From Evernia prunastri (lineage: Eukaryota > Ascomycota > Lecanoromycetes > Lecanorales > Parmeliaceae), in the NCBI GenBank assembly GCA_003184365.1, contig NKYR01000006.1:186001-250000 (forward strand): DNA of 64,000 nt, in the 5' to 3' direction. Positions 21,503 to 32,110 of the stretch are shown here, in pieces. A model generated the notes under the pieces. The model made no database searches and had not been told where the DNA came from. It saw nothing but the letters and a program-made list of their open reading frames with translations. The position numbers and the translations under genes were made by a program. How positions within the stretch are numbered: position 1 is the stretch's first letter; every line of letters begins with the position of its first letter.

Positions 21503-22148
21503 CTCCCAAAGGAGCATCATTGTGCTCCAAAGCATGCGACCTTCTACTCGTCCTGTTGCTATGGGTGGTCGTCGATGCAGCCTTCATCCGGTATCCCGCA
21601 TTTTCTCGATATCCCCAGTCTAATTTCGTTGGTACTAGATTCTACAGAATGGACACTGTTGAAGACTAATGTTGAGAAAGGGCAGAAAGCAAAAGGGCAA
21701 GTTCGTCAAGATAGCTTTCTGAAGCGTGATTTCCTCATGTTCTTTAGCCCATAACTTAGCCAATCTTCTTTTATCATACAAACTGTTGCCCGAGAATATG
21801 TATGGCTCTTGCTCCAGCCGTAGGCTTAATCGTGCATTCACTCGAAGTTACAAGAGCCATCATTACTACAGGACACCTGGTAATTTGTAGTTTGTAGAAG
21901 GAAGTGAAGTGAACACGCAGCATCTTGTGTCGCGTGTCATGTTCGTTAATAAACACTCAAATAAAAGCGTCCGTTGCTGCGTCATCCAGCAGGGCTGGCA
22001 AATTTAGAGTGTCAGCCTGACCCTGTTCTCCAAGGCTTCAAATTCACGCGCCTTTCCTACAACCACTTCACCATTACCACGAAGAATTCTCTCACCATCA
22101 CAGCGCAAGTAACCCGACAGCTTTGACTTATCATACGACTGTCAAGCA
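21503..22148. other. Intergenic, septin to Pom33-like
   Basis: 3' region of the septin gene and promoter of the next gene. No separate gene is seen. Confidence 0.5.
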
Positions 22149-23182
22149 ATGGCTCCGCCTCCTTCCTCCGGGTCTCTAAGTATACCTCACATTTCGTCAA
22201 AGTCTTAATTTCAGAACACATACTTACCAAAACCCGTATAGGTGAGCGCTTCATGCATCTTGCACAAACACTTCAGTGGGTACTACAAGCCCTCAGATGT
22301 TTTTGCCAGCACTAACATTACTTCTACAGATTCGGCTGGTTTGTAGGACATGTGACGTTGCTTCTTTGCACGCTTCGCTATGGCTTGTCCTATGTCACCT
22401 TCCATTCTTATAGTGCTTGGGCCCGTTACTCCTATCGCACCGCTTTCGTGGCTGCCGCAGCTACCTATGGAATCGTCGTTTACAAAGCCTACCGTGCACG
22501 AGCACGCTCTGGTAGCCGTCAACAAGGTGGCCCCATGGCCCTAGCTGGAGACGAGAATGTGCAATATCTAGGTATGTGAATCTTTGACGTAACAGCTTAA
22601 TTGAACACTAATGAAAACAATCTGTTTCTAGCAATGGCACTCGTATGGCTTTTCGCGCGCCAGATCCCGCTCGCACTCCTCCCATTCACGGTCTATTCTG
22701 TCTTCCACGTAGCGACCTACACCCGTACCAACATCCTTCCCACCATCTCAGGCCCACAGCAATCTCCTGCCGGTGCTTCCCCCGGCGGCCGCTCAGCAAC
22801 CAAAGCTTCCCCGATGGCTGATACTATTGGCAAATTCGTCAAAGAGTACTACGATTCCTCCATGATGCTTGTCGCCAGCCTCGAAATATTCCTCTGGTTC
22901 CGCGTTCTCTTCTCGGCAATCATCTTCACCAAGGGCAGCTGGATCCTCTTGGGTATCTACACCGCCTTTGTGAGGGCTAGATACAGCCAGAGCAGCTTTG
23001 TACAGGCGGCTATTGCGCAGATGGTGGCGAGGGTAGATGCGCTCGTTGCGAACCAGAGCACGCCGCCAGTTGTAAGACAGGGTTGGGAGTCGGTGAAGGG
23101 AGCCGGGAGACAGGTTACTGATGCTACGGACATCAACAAGTACATTGGTGGACAGCAGCCAGGAATGAAGAAGGCGCAGTAG
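22149..23182 (+). CDS. Pom33/Per33 (TMEM33 family) membrane protein
   Basis: Proteins of this family sit in the ER and nuclear envelope, curve membrane, and in yeast help distribute nuclear pores. Four exons (22149-22179, 22242-22275, 22330-22571, 22632-23182) close in phase to 285 residues. The reading across the second intron gives LAQTLQFGWFVGHVTLLLCT, which fixes its donor at GTGGGT, not at the nearby GTACTA. Hydrophobic segments in order are FGWFVGHVTLLLCTLRYGLS, an AFVAAAATYGIVVYKAY region, AMALVWLFARQIPLALLPFT, and a pair around LEIFLWFRVLFSAIIFTKGS and WILLGIYTAFVRARYSQS. The C-terminus is amphipathic and basic, as expected for the membrane- and karyopherin-binding tail. Family assignment rests on this layout and the RQIPLALLPFTVYS block. 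Confidence 0.88.
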
Positions 23183-23783
23183 ATGCACGCGAGGGGCCAA
23201 GAGCTGAGGTGTGAGATGAATCTGCTGTGGGCGTACTCGATTCTCTACGATACCACCTGGTCTTCTCCGTGTCAGCTACCTTGTGACAGAAGGGATGAGA
23301 AGGTTAGACGAATCACGTCGAGTCACCCAAATGGTGTCACCAAAACAGCAGGGGAGTTCAGGGTTCGCTACCCCTTTCCTTTCCTTCTGTTCTCGTTTTC
23401 CCTTTGTGGCGTTACTTTGCAAGCAAATAAAGCTGTACAAACATACACTCCCATAGACTATATCAATACCTTTGAGGATTAATGGATATCGCGTCGAATG
23501 AGATCTTCTGCCCAAGGAGATTTTCATTGGTGACTCGAAATTGGGCGCTCCAATACAAAAGGATTCGCACATCGCCCAGCTGACTCGGGAAATGACCGCA
23601 TAGCACGGCAAAAAGCAACACGGGTCAATGACCTTTCGCGATAGATGTGAGAGCATCATGAGTTCCATGTTCAAACCATAGATCGATCGATCATTACTGT
23701 ATAAGATTGGCACCGATGATACGTGCAACCACCACCACCTGCAGGAATTAACTCTTTCCTCCACCCCTCTACCAAGCCTCGCT
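23183..23783. other. Intergenic, Pom33-like to SulP
   Basis: No gene is recognised on either strand. The long minus-strand frame over 23276-23866 overlaps the SulP start and has no family features. Confidence 0.55.
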
Positions 23784-26384
23784 ATGACCTCCCGGACCTC
23801 GTCCTCCCATTCAAACCTTTCTCTGCCCACCCAACACACACCTCTCCTCCAGCATTCCATAACCAATCAAAGTGCCAGGAGCGGTCATTCCTACCACCGT
23901 CCCTCCTGCCAGCAAGAAGAATGCGAACATGGGCTGCTCAGTCCGCACGCCAGCCGTCCCACCTCGTCGGACTCCAAGAAGCCCCCCCAAACTTCTTCCA
24001 ATGACGGCAATGCGCCAGAAATCAACTATACCCCGACACACTTAGGCTACGAACCTCAACACTCCGAGGCAGGCAACGGAGGAGTGTTCGGGGGAAGGCA
24101 CGCTGGAGAGACGGACTTGCAGCATGGCGTTCTGGGGGATGCGCTTGCGGATGGAGTCTTTGGATCTGGAGCAGGTGGTCAATTGGATGGGGCAAAAGAT
24201 GGGAAAGGGGGGAGAGGAGACGGTGGTGGGGAAGGAGATGGAGGGCCCATGAGTACGACGCAGTGGTTGGCTAGGAGGCATGGCGTCAAGGGAAGAAGGA
24301 TAATGTATGTTGTTTTTCCAAGATTCCGGCGTAGGTTGAAGCTGGTGGAGCCAAAGAATGACTACTGATTATTTCATGTGTCTCACGCAGGTATCTAGCA
24401 TACTACTTCCCCTTCCTACAATGGATAAGCCAATACAAGTGGTCATATCTCCAAGGCGACCTCATCGCTGCGCTTACCATGGCATCCTTCTACATACCCA
24501 TGTCTCTATCCTATGCCTCCAATCTAGGACACATACCGCCCATCAACGGTCTCTATTCTTTCGTCTTCAACCCGTTCATCTACGCGCTGCTGGGCACATG
24601 TCCGCAAATGGTCGTTGGACCTGAAGCTGCTGGCTCACTTCTCGTCGGTACGGTCGTCAGAGGTAGTGTCGACTCTGGACACTCTGGCGACGAAGACGAT
24701 GCAAGACATGCAGCTATTGCAGGCGTTGTGACGGGGATGGCCGGTGCGATCATATTCGTTGCAGGGTTGACAAGACTGGGATTTCTGGACAGTGTGCTTT
24801 CAAGACCCTTCCTCCGGGGATTCATCAGCGCAATTGGATTCGTGATATTGGTTGATCAATTGATACCGGAAATGGGGCTAAATTCAAGGGCTAAACATGA
24901 TCCAGGAGGGGTGGGCCATGGGAGTAGTGCGGCGAAGATTGTGTTCCTGGTGACGAATGTAAAGTACGCGCATGGGTTGACCTCTGGTGTTGCTTTTGGC
25001 AGTTTTGCTATCATTATGGTTTGCAGGTATGTTGCGAGCCGTTTCAAAAGACCCAGATTGCTTTGTTAATAGACATACAGGCAACTGAAGAAATACATGC
25101 AGCCGCGCTTTCCATCCATGGCTTACGTCCCGGACCGCTTCATCGTCGTCGTTTTATCGGCAGTCTTAACCTGGAGATTCGGATGGCACAAGCAAGGTCT
25201 CGAGATCCTGGGGACCATAGAATCGAGCACTGGCTCACCATTTACATTTCGGTGGCCCCTGCAGCCTTCCAAATCGATACACATACAAGAGGCCATGAGT
25301 ACCTCTTTCCTCATCGCGCTACTTGGGTTCTTCGAGTCTTCGGTAGCGGCCAAAAGTCTGGGGACCGGAGGGAGGGAGGGGCTGCAGGGCATGTCTCTCA
25401 GTGCTAATCGTGAGCTTGTGTCCCTTGGGGTGGCAAACATTCTGGGCGGATGTTTCATGGCCCTACCGGCTTTCGGTGGGTATGGAAGGAGCAAAGTAAA
25501 TGCGTCGACAGGTGGCAAGACTCCGATGAGTAGCATCATCCTGAGTCTCATCACTGTCATATGTGTTCTCTTTCTCTTGCCGTATTTCCATTACCTACCG
25601 GTGGGCTTCAATCCGGGTTCTACCGCAGTGCCACCGCTAATCTATTTCCCAGAAAGCCGTCCTCTCAGCCATGATATCCGTTGTCGCCTATTCTCTTATC
25701 GAAGAAGCCCCTCACGACATCAAATTCTTCGTTCACATCCGCGGCTGGTCCGAACTTGCCCTCATGTTCCTCATCTTCGCCGCCACAATCTTCTACTCCC
25801 TGCCCCTCGGCATCGCCTTGGGCATCGGCCTCTCCCTCCTCTCCGTCATCCGACATTCAACCAAACCCCGCATACAGATCCTGGGCAAAGTACCGGGCAC
25901 CCAAGACCAGTTCGAGAACGCGGAGGACAACCCCGAAGCCCTCGAGTTCATCGAAGGCTGCCTCATCGTCAAGATCCCCGAACCCCTCACCTTCGCCAAC
26001 ACGGGCGATCTCAAAAACCGCCTCCGGCGACTCGAGCTCTACGGCACCAACGCGGCGCACCCGGCCCTGCCGCGCGTGCGGGCACCGGAGCACAACAAGA
26101 ACATCATCTTCGACGTCCACGGGGTCACCTCGATCGACGGCTCGGGCACGCAGGTGCTGACGGAGATCGTCGACGGATATGTCGACAGCGGCGAAAGGGT
26201 GTTTTTCTGCAGGGTGCCGAAGGAGAACAGTCCGGTTTATCGCATGTTTGAGAAGAGCGGGATCGTGGGGAGGTGTGGGGGGCCGAGGCATTTCGTCAAG
26301 AGTGTGGATGAGGCGCTCAGGATGACGGAGATTGAGAGCGTGACTGAATTCTACAGGGATCACCCTGAGCAGGAAGGGGGTTGA
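23784..26384 (+). CDS. SulP-family anion transporter with STAS domain (YPR003C-like)
   Basis: Four exons (23784-24304, 24391-25026, 25081-25600, 25653-26384) give 802 residues. The N-terminus of about 170 residues is hydrophilic and low-complexity (Ser/Gly-rich). The SulP membrane core starts at YYFPFLQWISQYKWSYLQGD, then ALTMASFYIPMSLSYASNLG, FNPFIYALLGTCPQMVVGPE and RPFLRGFISAIGFVILVDQL. The second half has ELVSLGVANILGGCFMALPA, FGGYGRSKVNASTGGKTPMS and, after the third intron, KAVLSAMISVVAYSLIEEAP. The C-terminal STAS domain runs from about 620, with IFDVHGVTSIDGSGTQVL as its conserved loop. It resembles the yeast YPR003C/VSB1 branch, probably on an internal membrane, more than plasma-membrane Sul1/Sul2. 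The substrate cannot be told from sequence. Confidence 0.93.
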
Positions 26385-26894
26385 AAAGGAGGAGGGGGGG
26401 AAGGGCTAGGAGCGGTTTGGGTATTTTGCCTTTTGCATAGCGGACATGACACCGACGAGTACACGCATCAGTCGTGGAGACGACTGGGATTCTGCAGTCT
26501 CCTACGTAGCGTTCGTATAAGAACCTTCCATTGTTCTCCCTCCAACGCGCTTGCAGCAATTCCGTGACGATGTTCTTTCGCACCGTCATACGCTGGTCAC
26601 GCTTCCGGAGCCTTCCATCTTATGAACTTTCCTCCAAGCCATGCAACCTTACCGAGCACAGACGCTTCTCGAATCTCGATCGTTCGGTCTGATTGAGTCA
26701 AACCCTAATTCGAACCTTCGACATTGGACGCGATGCATGGTTGGGAGGTTGGGTGGGTCAGCGTCAGAGCTGGAGGGATGTTTCGTGGCTTTGTTTGATA
26801 CGGAGATCATCGGTTGAATTGTAGCATTTCATCTTTGGGTTTGGAAAACGTCATATCAGAGCGTAAATCGATTTAACAACCTTGTGGGGTAGTA
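26385..26894. other. Intergenic, left of the foldback element
   Basis: About 0.5 kb with no gene. It is the 3' flank of the SulP gene. Confidence 0.5.
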
Positions 26895-26963
26895 AGTCAC
26901 ACCCTACCCCGGATCGTGCCCTCGGGGTGCGTTATCCGGGTAGTTCCGGGTCGGGGTGTGACT
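26895..26963 (+). mobile_element. 69-bp foldback element with TA flanks (MITE-like)
   Basis: The ends are exact inverted repeats of 10 bases, AGTCACACCC and GGGTGTGACT, and imperfect pairing continues to CCCCGGAT/ATCCGGG (16 of 19 positions by eye). TA stands immediately outside both ends (26893-26894 and 26964-26965), the target duplication of Tc1/mariner-pogo elements. Fungal Fot1/pogo transposons also start with AGTCA-type termini, so this could be a minimal non-autonomous derivative. No coding capacity is present. It lies about 365 bases before the SDR start codon. Confidence 0.6.
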
Positions 26964-26965
26964 TA

Positions 26966-27327
26966 TCACCGCCTACGAAGTCAGCAACCGAGGACCCACA
27001 CAATTTTGGTGCAGGGGTCTCATGGTCTTGGTAATCCCCTCGATAGTATTCGTAGCATTGCAACGGCTACGACTATATCGATAAATAAGAACACGGGATT
27101 TTGCAGGAGTTAGGTCTCCGTTTAGCGAGTTCTATAGATGCTGTCTGCTTTGGGTCGATTGCGGAGGTGGTTGGGAGAAATTTTCGTCGCTTTTTTCCCC
27201 AGCCATCAAATTGCCATCTTACCATCTACAACACTGTTCTACCCACACAGCATTAAACATCGGCGAGACTCGAAAAAGGGTATCCAATTTTGACGGGCCC
27301 CATGGTGCAGCTTAGAGAGCCGTCCTC
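26966..27327. other. Intergenic and promoter region of the SDR gene
   Basis: No gene is recognised. Confidence 0.5.
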
Positions 27328-28089
27328 ATGCCCAATATCCTCGTGACCGGTGCTGCCTCTGGCTTAGGCAAGGCCTTCGTGACAGCCTACCTCCGAGATC
27401 CCGACAACGCCGTCCTTGCGGTCGATAAAAGCTTTTCTCCTTCCCCTGCGCAAAACGGCCTGAAAGCAGCAGATGCGTACCGTAAAGACGTCGGCAGTGA
27501 CGAAACGAACAGGCTCCGCATGCTCACTATCGACGTCAGGGATGAGACAGAATCCACCACGCAACTCCAGGATGTCAAGGATATTGATCTCTTGATCCAC
27601 AGCGCCGGTGTGAGGGGTCTTGAACCTTCGGTGTCGATTGCGAAGAGTGGTGATGTTGCCAAGGCGGAGACTGTGGATGTGGTGACTGCTGAGACGATGA
27701 CGAACACTTTCCATATCAATGCTGTGGGCACGTTCTTACTCGTACGGGCTTTGCTTCCCAAACTGAGGCCTGGCGGTGGTTCGAAAGTAATCATCATGGG
27801 CTCGCGTATGGGATCCATGGGATCTAATTCGACAGGCGGCGGGTACGCCTATCGTGCGTCCAAGGCGGCGCTGAATTCGGTCGTAAAATCATTTTCGATA
27901 GATGTACCGGAGGTCCTCTTCGCGATTGTGCATCCGGGAAGGGTCGAGAGCGGGTTGGTGGCTGTGAAGGAGGATGGAGCAATTAGTGCGGAGGAGAGTG
28001 TGGGAGATATGTTGGTCCTGATTTCGATACTTGGGATTCGAGATTCGGGGAGGTTCTTCGATCGGTTTGGAAGTGATGTCCCTTGGTGA
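27328..28089 (+). CDS. Short-chain dehydrogenase/reductase (classical SDR)
   Basis: A single-exon protein of 253 residues, the usual classical SDR length. The Rossmann nucleotide-binding motif is at the very start (VTGAASGLGKAF, fitting TGxxxGxG). IHSAGVRG stands in for the NNAG structural motif. The catalytic serine lies in the IIMGSRMGSMGS strand, and the YxxxK pair is YRASK in GGGYAYRASKAALNSVVKSF. The post-catalytic strand reads VLFAIVHPGRVESGLV, where PG is the conserved position. A C-factor-like carbonyl reductase is a reasonable subgroup, but substrate and direction cannot be read from the sequence. Asp near the end of beta-strand 2 (AVLAVDKS) suggests NAD(H) over NADP(H). Confidence 0.92.
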   Translation: MPNILVTGAASGLGKAFVTAYLRDPDNAVLAVDKSFSPSPAQNGLKAADAYRKDVGSDETNRLRMLTIDVRDETESTTQLQDVKDIDLLIHSAGVRGLEPSVSIAKSGDVAKAETVDVVTAETMTNTFHINAVGTFLLVRALLPKLRPGGGSKVIIMGSRMGSMGSNSTGGGYAYRASKAALNSVVKSFSIDVPEVLFAIVHPGRVESGLVAVKEDGAISAEESVGDMLVLISILGIRDSGRFFDRFGSDVPW

Positions 28090-28404
28090 TTATTTCCAGG
28101 TTGGTAAGAAGTTGGTGAAAGTTTGAACAAATGCATCGCTGAACCTTGGTCGTATCAAGACTAGGTAAGGAGCAGTTTTGCACTTTGTACCACTACAGCG
28201 AGATGGCCATCAAGTCTATTACTCGATCTATGTTTCACTATGGCTGAAATTGCAGGGCAAGAGTTGCATTGAGTCGGAATCCTCCCAGTGAACTAAAGGA
28301 AATCCATTGTTCAGTCCTTGATGCAGTAGATCATCGATTTGACTGAAGATTTGCTGAGAATGAGAGAAGCAACGATTTGCATACAGAAGGGACCGGGTAT
28401 ATCT
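28090..28404. other. Intergenic, SDR to candidate small gene
   Basis: Nothing recognised. Confidence 0.45.
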
Positions 28405-28858
28405 TTAGAGCTGATGATTGAGGAAGCCATGGCAAAAAAAAGCCTGTACTTTACCAGGATCAAGGCACCAACAAGCCACTTGCAGTTGCCCCAAGAACGA
28501 CGCATATGACGAAAAAGGAACACACGAAGTCGAGTTCTCCAAAGGGAAATCAATATCGAACTCTTTCTGTTTCCAGGCATGCCAATCATGAGTAACGTAA
28601 TACAGGGAAAATGACTTCTGATTTATCGTAGCCGCTCCTTTCAACTTGATGGGAACTTCGTCACCATGATAGGAGGGGAACATATGCAGCAAGGCAAGAG
28701 GTTTCTTGACACGGGTGGTGGGATACAGGAACACATGCTAGGGAGGGAGGAAACCCTACTCAGCAGGCCAAGTAGAAAATCCAAACCTTGAAGTTGACAA
28801 TTTTCTTGGGAAGATGTGAATCAGGAATAGAGGTGACAAGGTGGATAGTTGGGTCCAT
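28405..28858 (-). CDS. Candidate small gene of unknown function
   Basis: Two exons (28858-28787 and 28737-28405, intron of 49 bases with AAG/GTTTGG and CCTAG/C borders) would encode 134 residues. They start MDPTIHLVTSIPDSHLPKKI and continue with HVFLYPTTRVKKPLALLHMF and SFSLYYVTHDWHAWKQKEFD. The composition is protein-like across the splice junction, but no family is recognised. A further upstream exon (MMTYNVEDVQ at about 28977) could be joined in phase if GTGCAT serves as donor. The C-terminal 30 residues may belong to an unrecognised intron. Low-confidence model. Confidence 0.35.
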
Positions 28859-29101
28859 CTTAACCTTCCAAGTGCATGAGGGGTGGTCATTTTGTCACCA
28901 AGGTAAACATGGACTAAAGATGGAGTTGCGAATGTTCGATAATGCACTTGAACGTCTTCTACATTATATGTCATCATACTCTTCTTGCCCTTAATCTACC
29001 CGCTTTTACAGTCAACACTCTGCATCGCGCCTTCCTCAGTCCTCAGCCATCCCGGATTAATCACCACATTGCTCGCATTCGAGCATTACCACAGCATCAT
29101 C

Positions 29102-30823
29102 ATGCATCTCCTACCGCTTTTGGTCTATACCTCGGGGCTTCTGTCCTACACGCTCGCTACAGCACCCGGCTCACGTTCTCTCGATACTGCTCCAGTCCTG
29201 CACTTCACCCTTACCCGTCGAGCGGGCAAATTCTCCCCAACTGTGTTTGCGCGTGACTACGTCAACCTGACGTACCTCGCTCAAGAGCTCGAGAAGACGG
29301 AGGCTAGATTCAACCTTACGAAGAGAGAGGTAAAGGGCAATAAGCTAGTCAGGAAGGTAAAGAGCAATGAGGTGGATGGAAGCGATCCGAATGCGCTGAT
29401 GGGTGAAGTGGCCGCGGATGGGATCTGGTAGGTTCCATCCATCTGTCTTGGAGCGGTGTGAATCCGGCTTGCTGATTCGTTGCCGTCTTGGTGCAGGTAC
29501 GCGAAGGTCAAGATTGGAGACCCACCCCAAGAAATTGAGATGGACCTGAACATGCTCGTATCGGACTTCTACGTGGTGACTACTACAAGCCGCAAGGGAA
29601 GCCGATACGACGACTATTTCTCCCAGTCGGCACAGAAGTCGCTGGATCGTCCCCACCCAATCTGCCATCAACACACAGACCTCTTCACTCTGCCAACCGT
29701 TAAAGATCCATTGCCTCTTTCGTTCCCTTACTGCCGTCCCTATAAGTTCTCCCGCAACACGCTTGGGCCTTCTGGTAGCACCTTGGGTCTTGCTCCCTCC
29801 GAGCACCTCAGCCAGACCGGCTCGGTATCATTATTGAAGCAGCTACTTGAGAAAGAAGTCACCCAACATCCAATTTTCTCATTGATGCTGATCAATGGGC
29901 AAGACGGAGTCCTCAGTGTTGGAGGCACGGCTGCTAGTACGATAGAGTTGGTAGTAAGGCAGACGGAGAGCGCGCTGAATCAATTGGGAGGGATAGAAGA
30001 GAGCGGTGTTGTCCCAGTCGAAAAGTTGGCGCCCTTGATCAAGAGGGGTAGACGTGGTAAAGAGGTCGTGACTAAAAAAGAGGACTGGGAGACAGGATGG
30101 GTCTGGACTGGAGTCCAAGGGGCTGAGGGATGGTGGCAGTTGCTAATGCGAGGAGTATGGGTCGACGGGAGCAAGGTTCTGCAGAATCAGGCCGTGGTCA
30201 TTGATGTATGTCATCGCTGGTCGGGTTTTCGTTGGGAAGGAGTGTGCCAACCGAACGCGGGCTGACAAAGTGTAGATAAACAGCCCTTTTATCCTCGCCC
30301 CACCACTCGCCGCAAAAGCCTTCTACGCCTCCGTTTCGGGTTCACGGCCGCTACCTCCACCCTTCTCAAACTTCTACGTCTTCCCCTGTCTCAATCCACC
30401 AACGCTACATTTCGAATTCAGTGGAACTCCTTTTCCATTCATGCAAGGAGGTCGTGGCGCCGAATGGTCTGGCATTCCGGGTGGCAAATTTAGTCTGGGT
30501 AGGCTAGAGGCTGGCAGCGGGTACTGTGTGGGAGCGGTGGTGGAGACGAGGATGGGAATTCGAGAGGAGAGAGACGAGGTAGTGCATGATGGTACGAGAG
30601 GCCGTTCAGCTCCCAACAGAGGAGGACTAGGAGGAAATGGTATGAGAGATGTGTGGGTTATCGGAGAAGGGTTTTTCAGAGGTGTCGGAGGGGTATTTGA
30701 TGTAAGCCAAGCCTCTGCTCTCCCAGAGTTTGGTTACCCCGAAGAGATCTTTGTATCACTGCGAATACTAATCTGTTGCGCAAATAGTTCAAAGAGCACA
30801 GGGTAGGATTCCAAGCATATTAG
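29102..30823 (+). CDS. Secreted pepsin-like (A1) protein with altered active-site loops
   Basis: Four exons (29102-29427, 29497-30205, 30276-30701, 30788-30823) close in phase to 498 residues. The start MHLLPLLVYTSGLLSYTLAT is a signal peptide, and a propeptide-like region runs to about 105. The pepsin fold begins with IWYAKVKIGDPPQEIEMDL. The usual catalytic loop DTGSSDLWV is replaced by DLNMLVSDFYV: the aspartate is kept, Thr-Gly is lost and there are two extra residues. The second loop, normally D-S/T-G, is AVVIDINSPFILAPPLAAKAF: again Asp without the Gly. The last exon ends VFDFKEHRVGF, the typical A1 C-terminus. The fold assignment is good, but activity is doubtful: both aspartates remain, yet the flanking residues that shape the catalytic site are changed. 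It could be a binding or regulatory pseudoprotease. Confidence 0.85.
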
Positions 30824-32110
30824 ACGCGAAGCTTGTGGCTCTTGCTAGGATATGAGCACATGGATAGGATGATCGCAGCAGTTCAAATAAGTGGCATTTA
30901 CGCATGAATTGTTAGCCCTGTCGCCAATAGCTAAGCAGGATAAACACAAGCTGAAGGCATTTTACGCATGCTAGAGTTCCAATGTTTGCGGTGTTGTGGT
31001 CGGAATGTTGTTGCTTGCTGTCGTTATCGTTGTGCGTGAGGTTGCTGTAGCGCTTTTTGTGTGATACCGTTTTTTTATTCTCCATCGATGTGTCGTCTGC
31101 TTAGGCCAATTTTGTTGTTGAGTTCGAGTGATGGAGGAGAGGTAAAGGCCCTTGTATTTTCAATGAAACATAATTTGTCTGCTCGTCGCAGTTGCGAATC
31201 TGATTATCACCTCTACTCTAGACTTCTCTGCAACATACGCACATAATCGCAAATACGGTTTCGATTGCTCTCTTTGGGGTCGAGTTTCAGGTGCTGAGAC
31301 ATAATCACAGTTTCATGACTTCTATTCAGGCTTGGTTCTACTCATCGGTCTTTGCAGAAGTCTGAGAACCCAGAATATTATATATCGTCGTTTCAGGAAG
31401 GAAGGACATTGTGTGGTCAAATCCCGCGAAACGATATAACCTACGCGCTCGAACCCCTCTGGCGCATCAATTAGTTATTCAAATAGGCGCCACCTCCCGT
31501 TAAATTACTCTAAGGGTCCCGGTCAATATTGTTGCGGTAGGTATTGCGGACACCGTGAGTCTATACCTCCAACAAGCGGCATGACAGGCACCGACAAGTA
31601 GCCGCCATCTCACTTTTGAACGTTCAACCAGCAGCCACTTTGAATGGCTGAGATTTCATCTTGAGAAAGTATGGATGACCAGACAGTAGGGTAGCTCGGC
31701 GAAGAAGCGCCTACCCACCAAGGTACGTTAGATGAGCTAGCTCTTGCCCTTCCCTTCACTTGGTTACCCTACATCCTACCGTGAGAGGCTAGCATCATTC
31801 GTATAACTTTAGACCACGGAGCTTGGTGCTTTTGTGAATTTCGAAGATGGAGTTCCTTGGCTGATGTTGCTGCCGAAGAATTATATGTTTTTTAGGCCAA
31901 ATAGGGCTAGACCCTAGGCATGAAGACAGAGCGGGCAATCTGCCAATTCTACACACTCGATTTCAGAATATTCAAGGATAGACCATGGACATCTTTCTAT
32001 CATTAGTGGAGTAATTTTGGAATCATTAATATATGCCACTCGATAGCTCGTGACACGTTACCCTACTGCAAAGGAGACCATCTCTTGCCTCTGCGCCGGA
32101 AAACTGCCCA
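30824..32110. other. Intergenic, about 1.3 kb
   Basis: Between the convergent pepsin-like and DUF3176-type genes. No coding frame, repeat or RNA gene is recognised. Confidence 0.5.

Noticed and set aside
23276..23866. 196-codon minus-strand frame
   Set aside because: It overlaps the SulP start and has no domain, signal or sensible composition.
25097..26251. 384-codon plus-strand frame
   Set aside because: It follows SulP exon 3, then reads through the third intron into the wrong frame of exon 4, giving an Arg/His/Pro-rich artefact.
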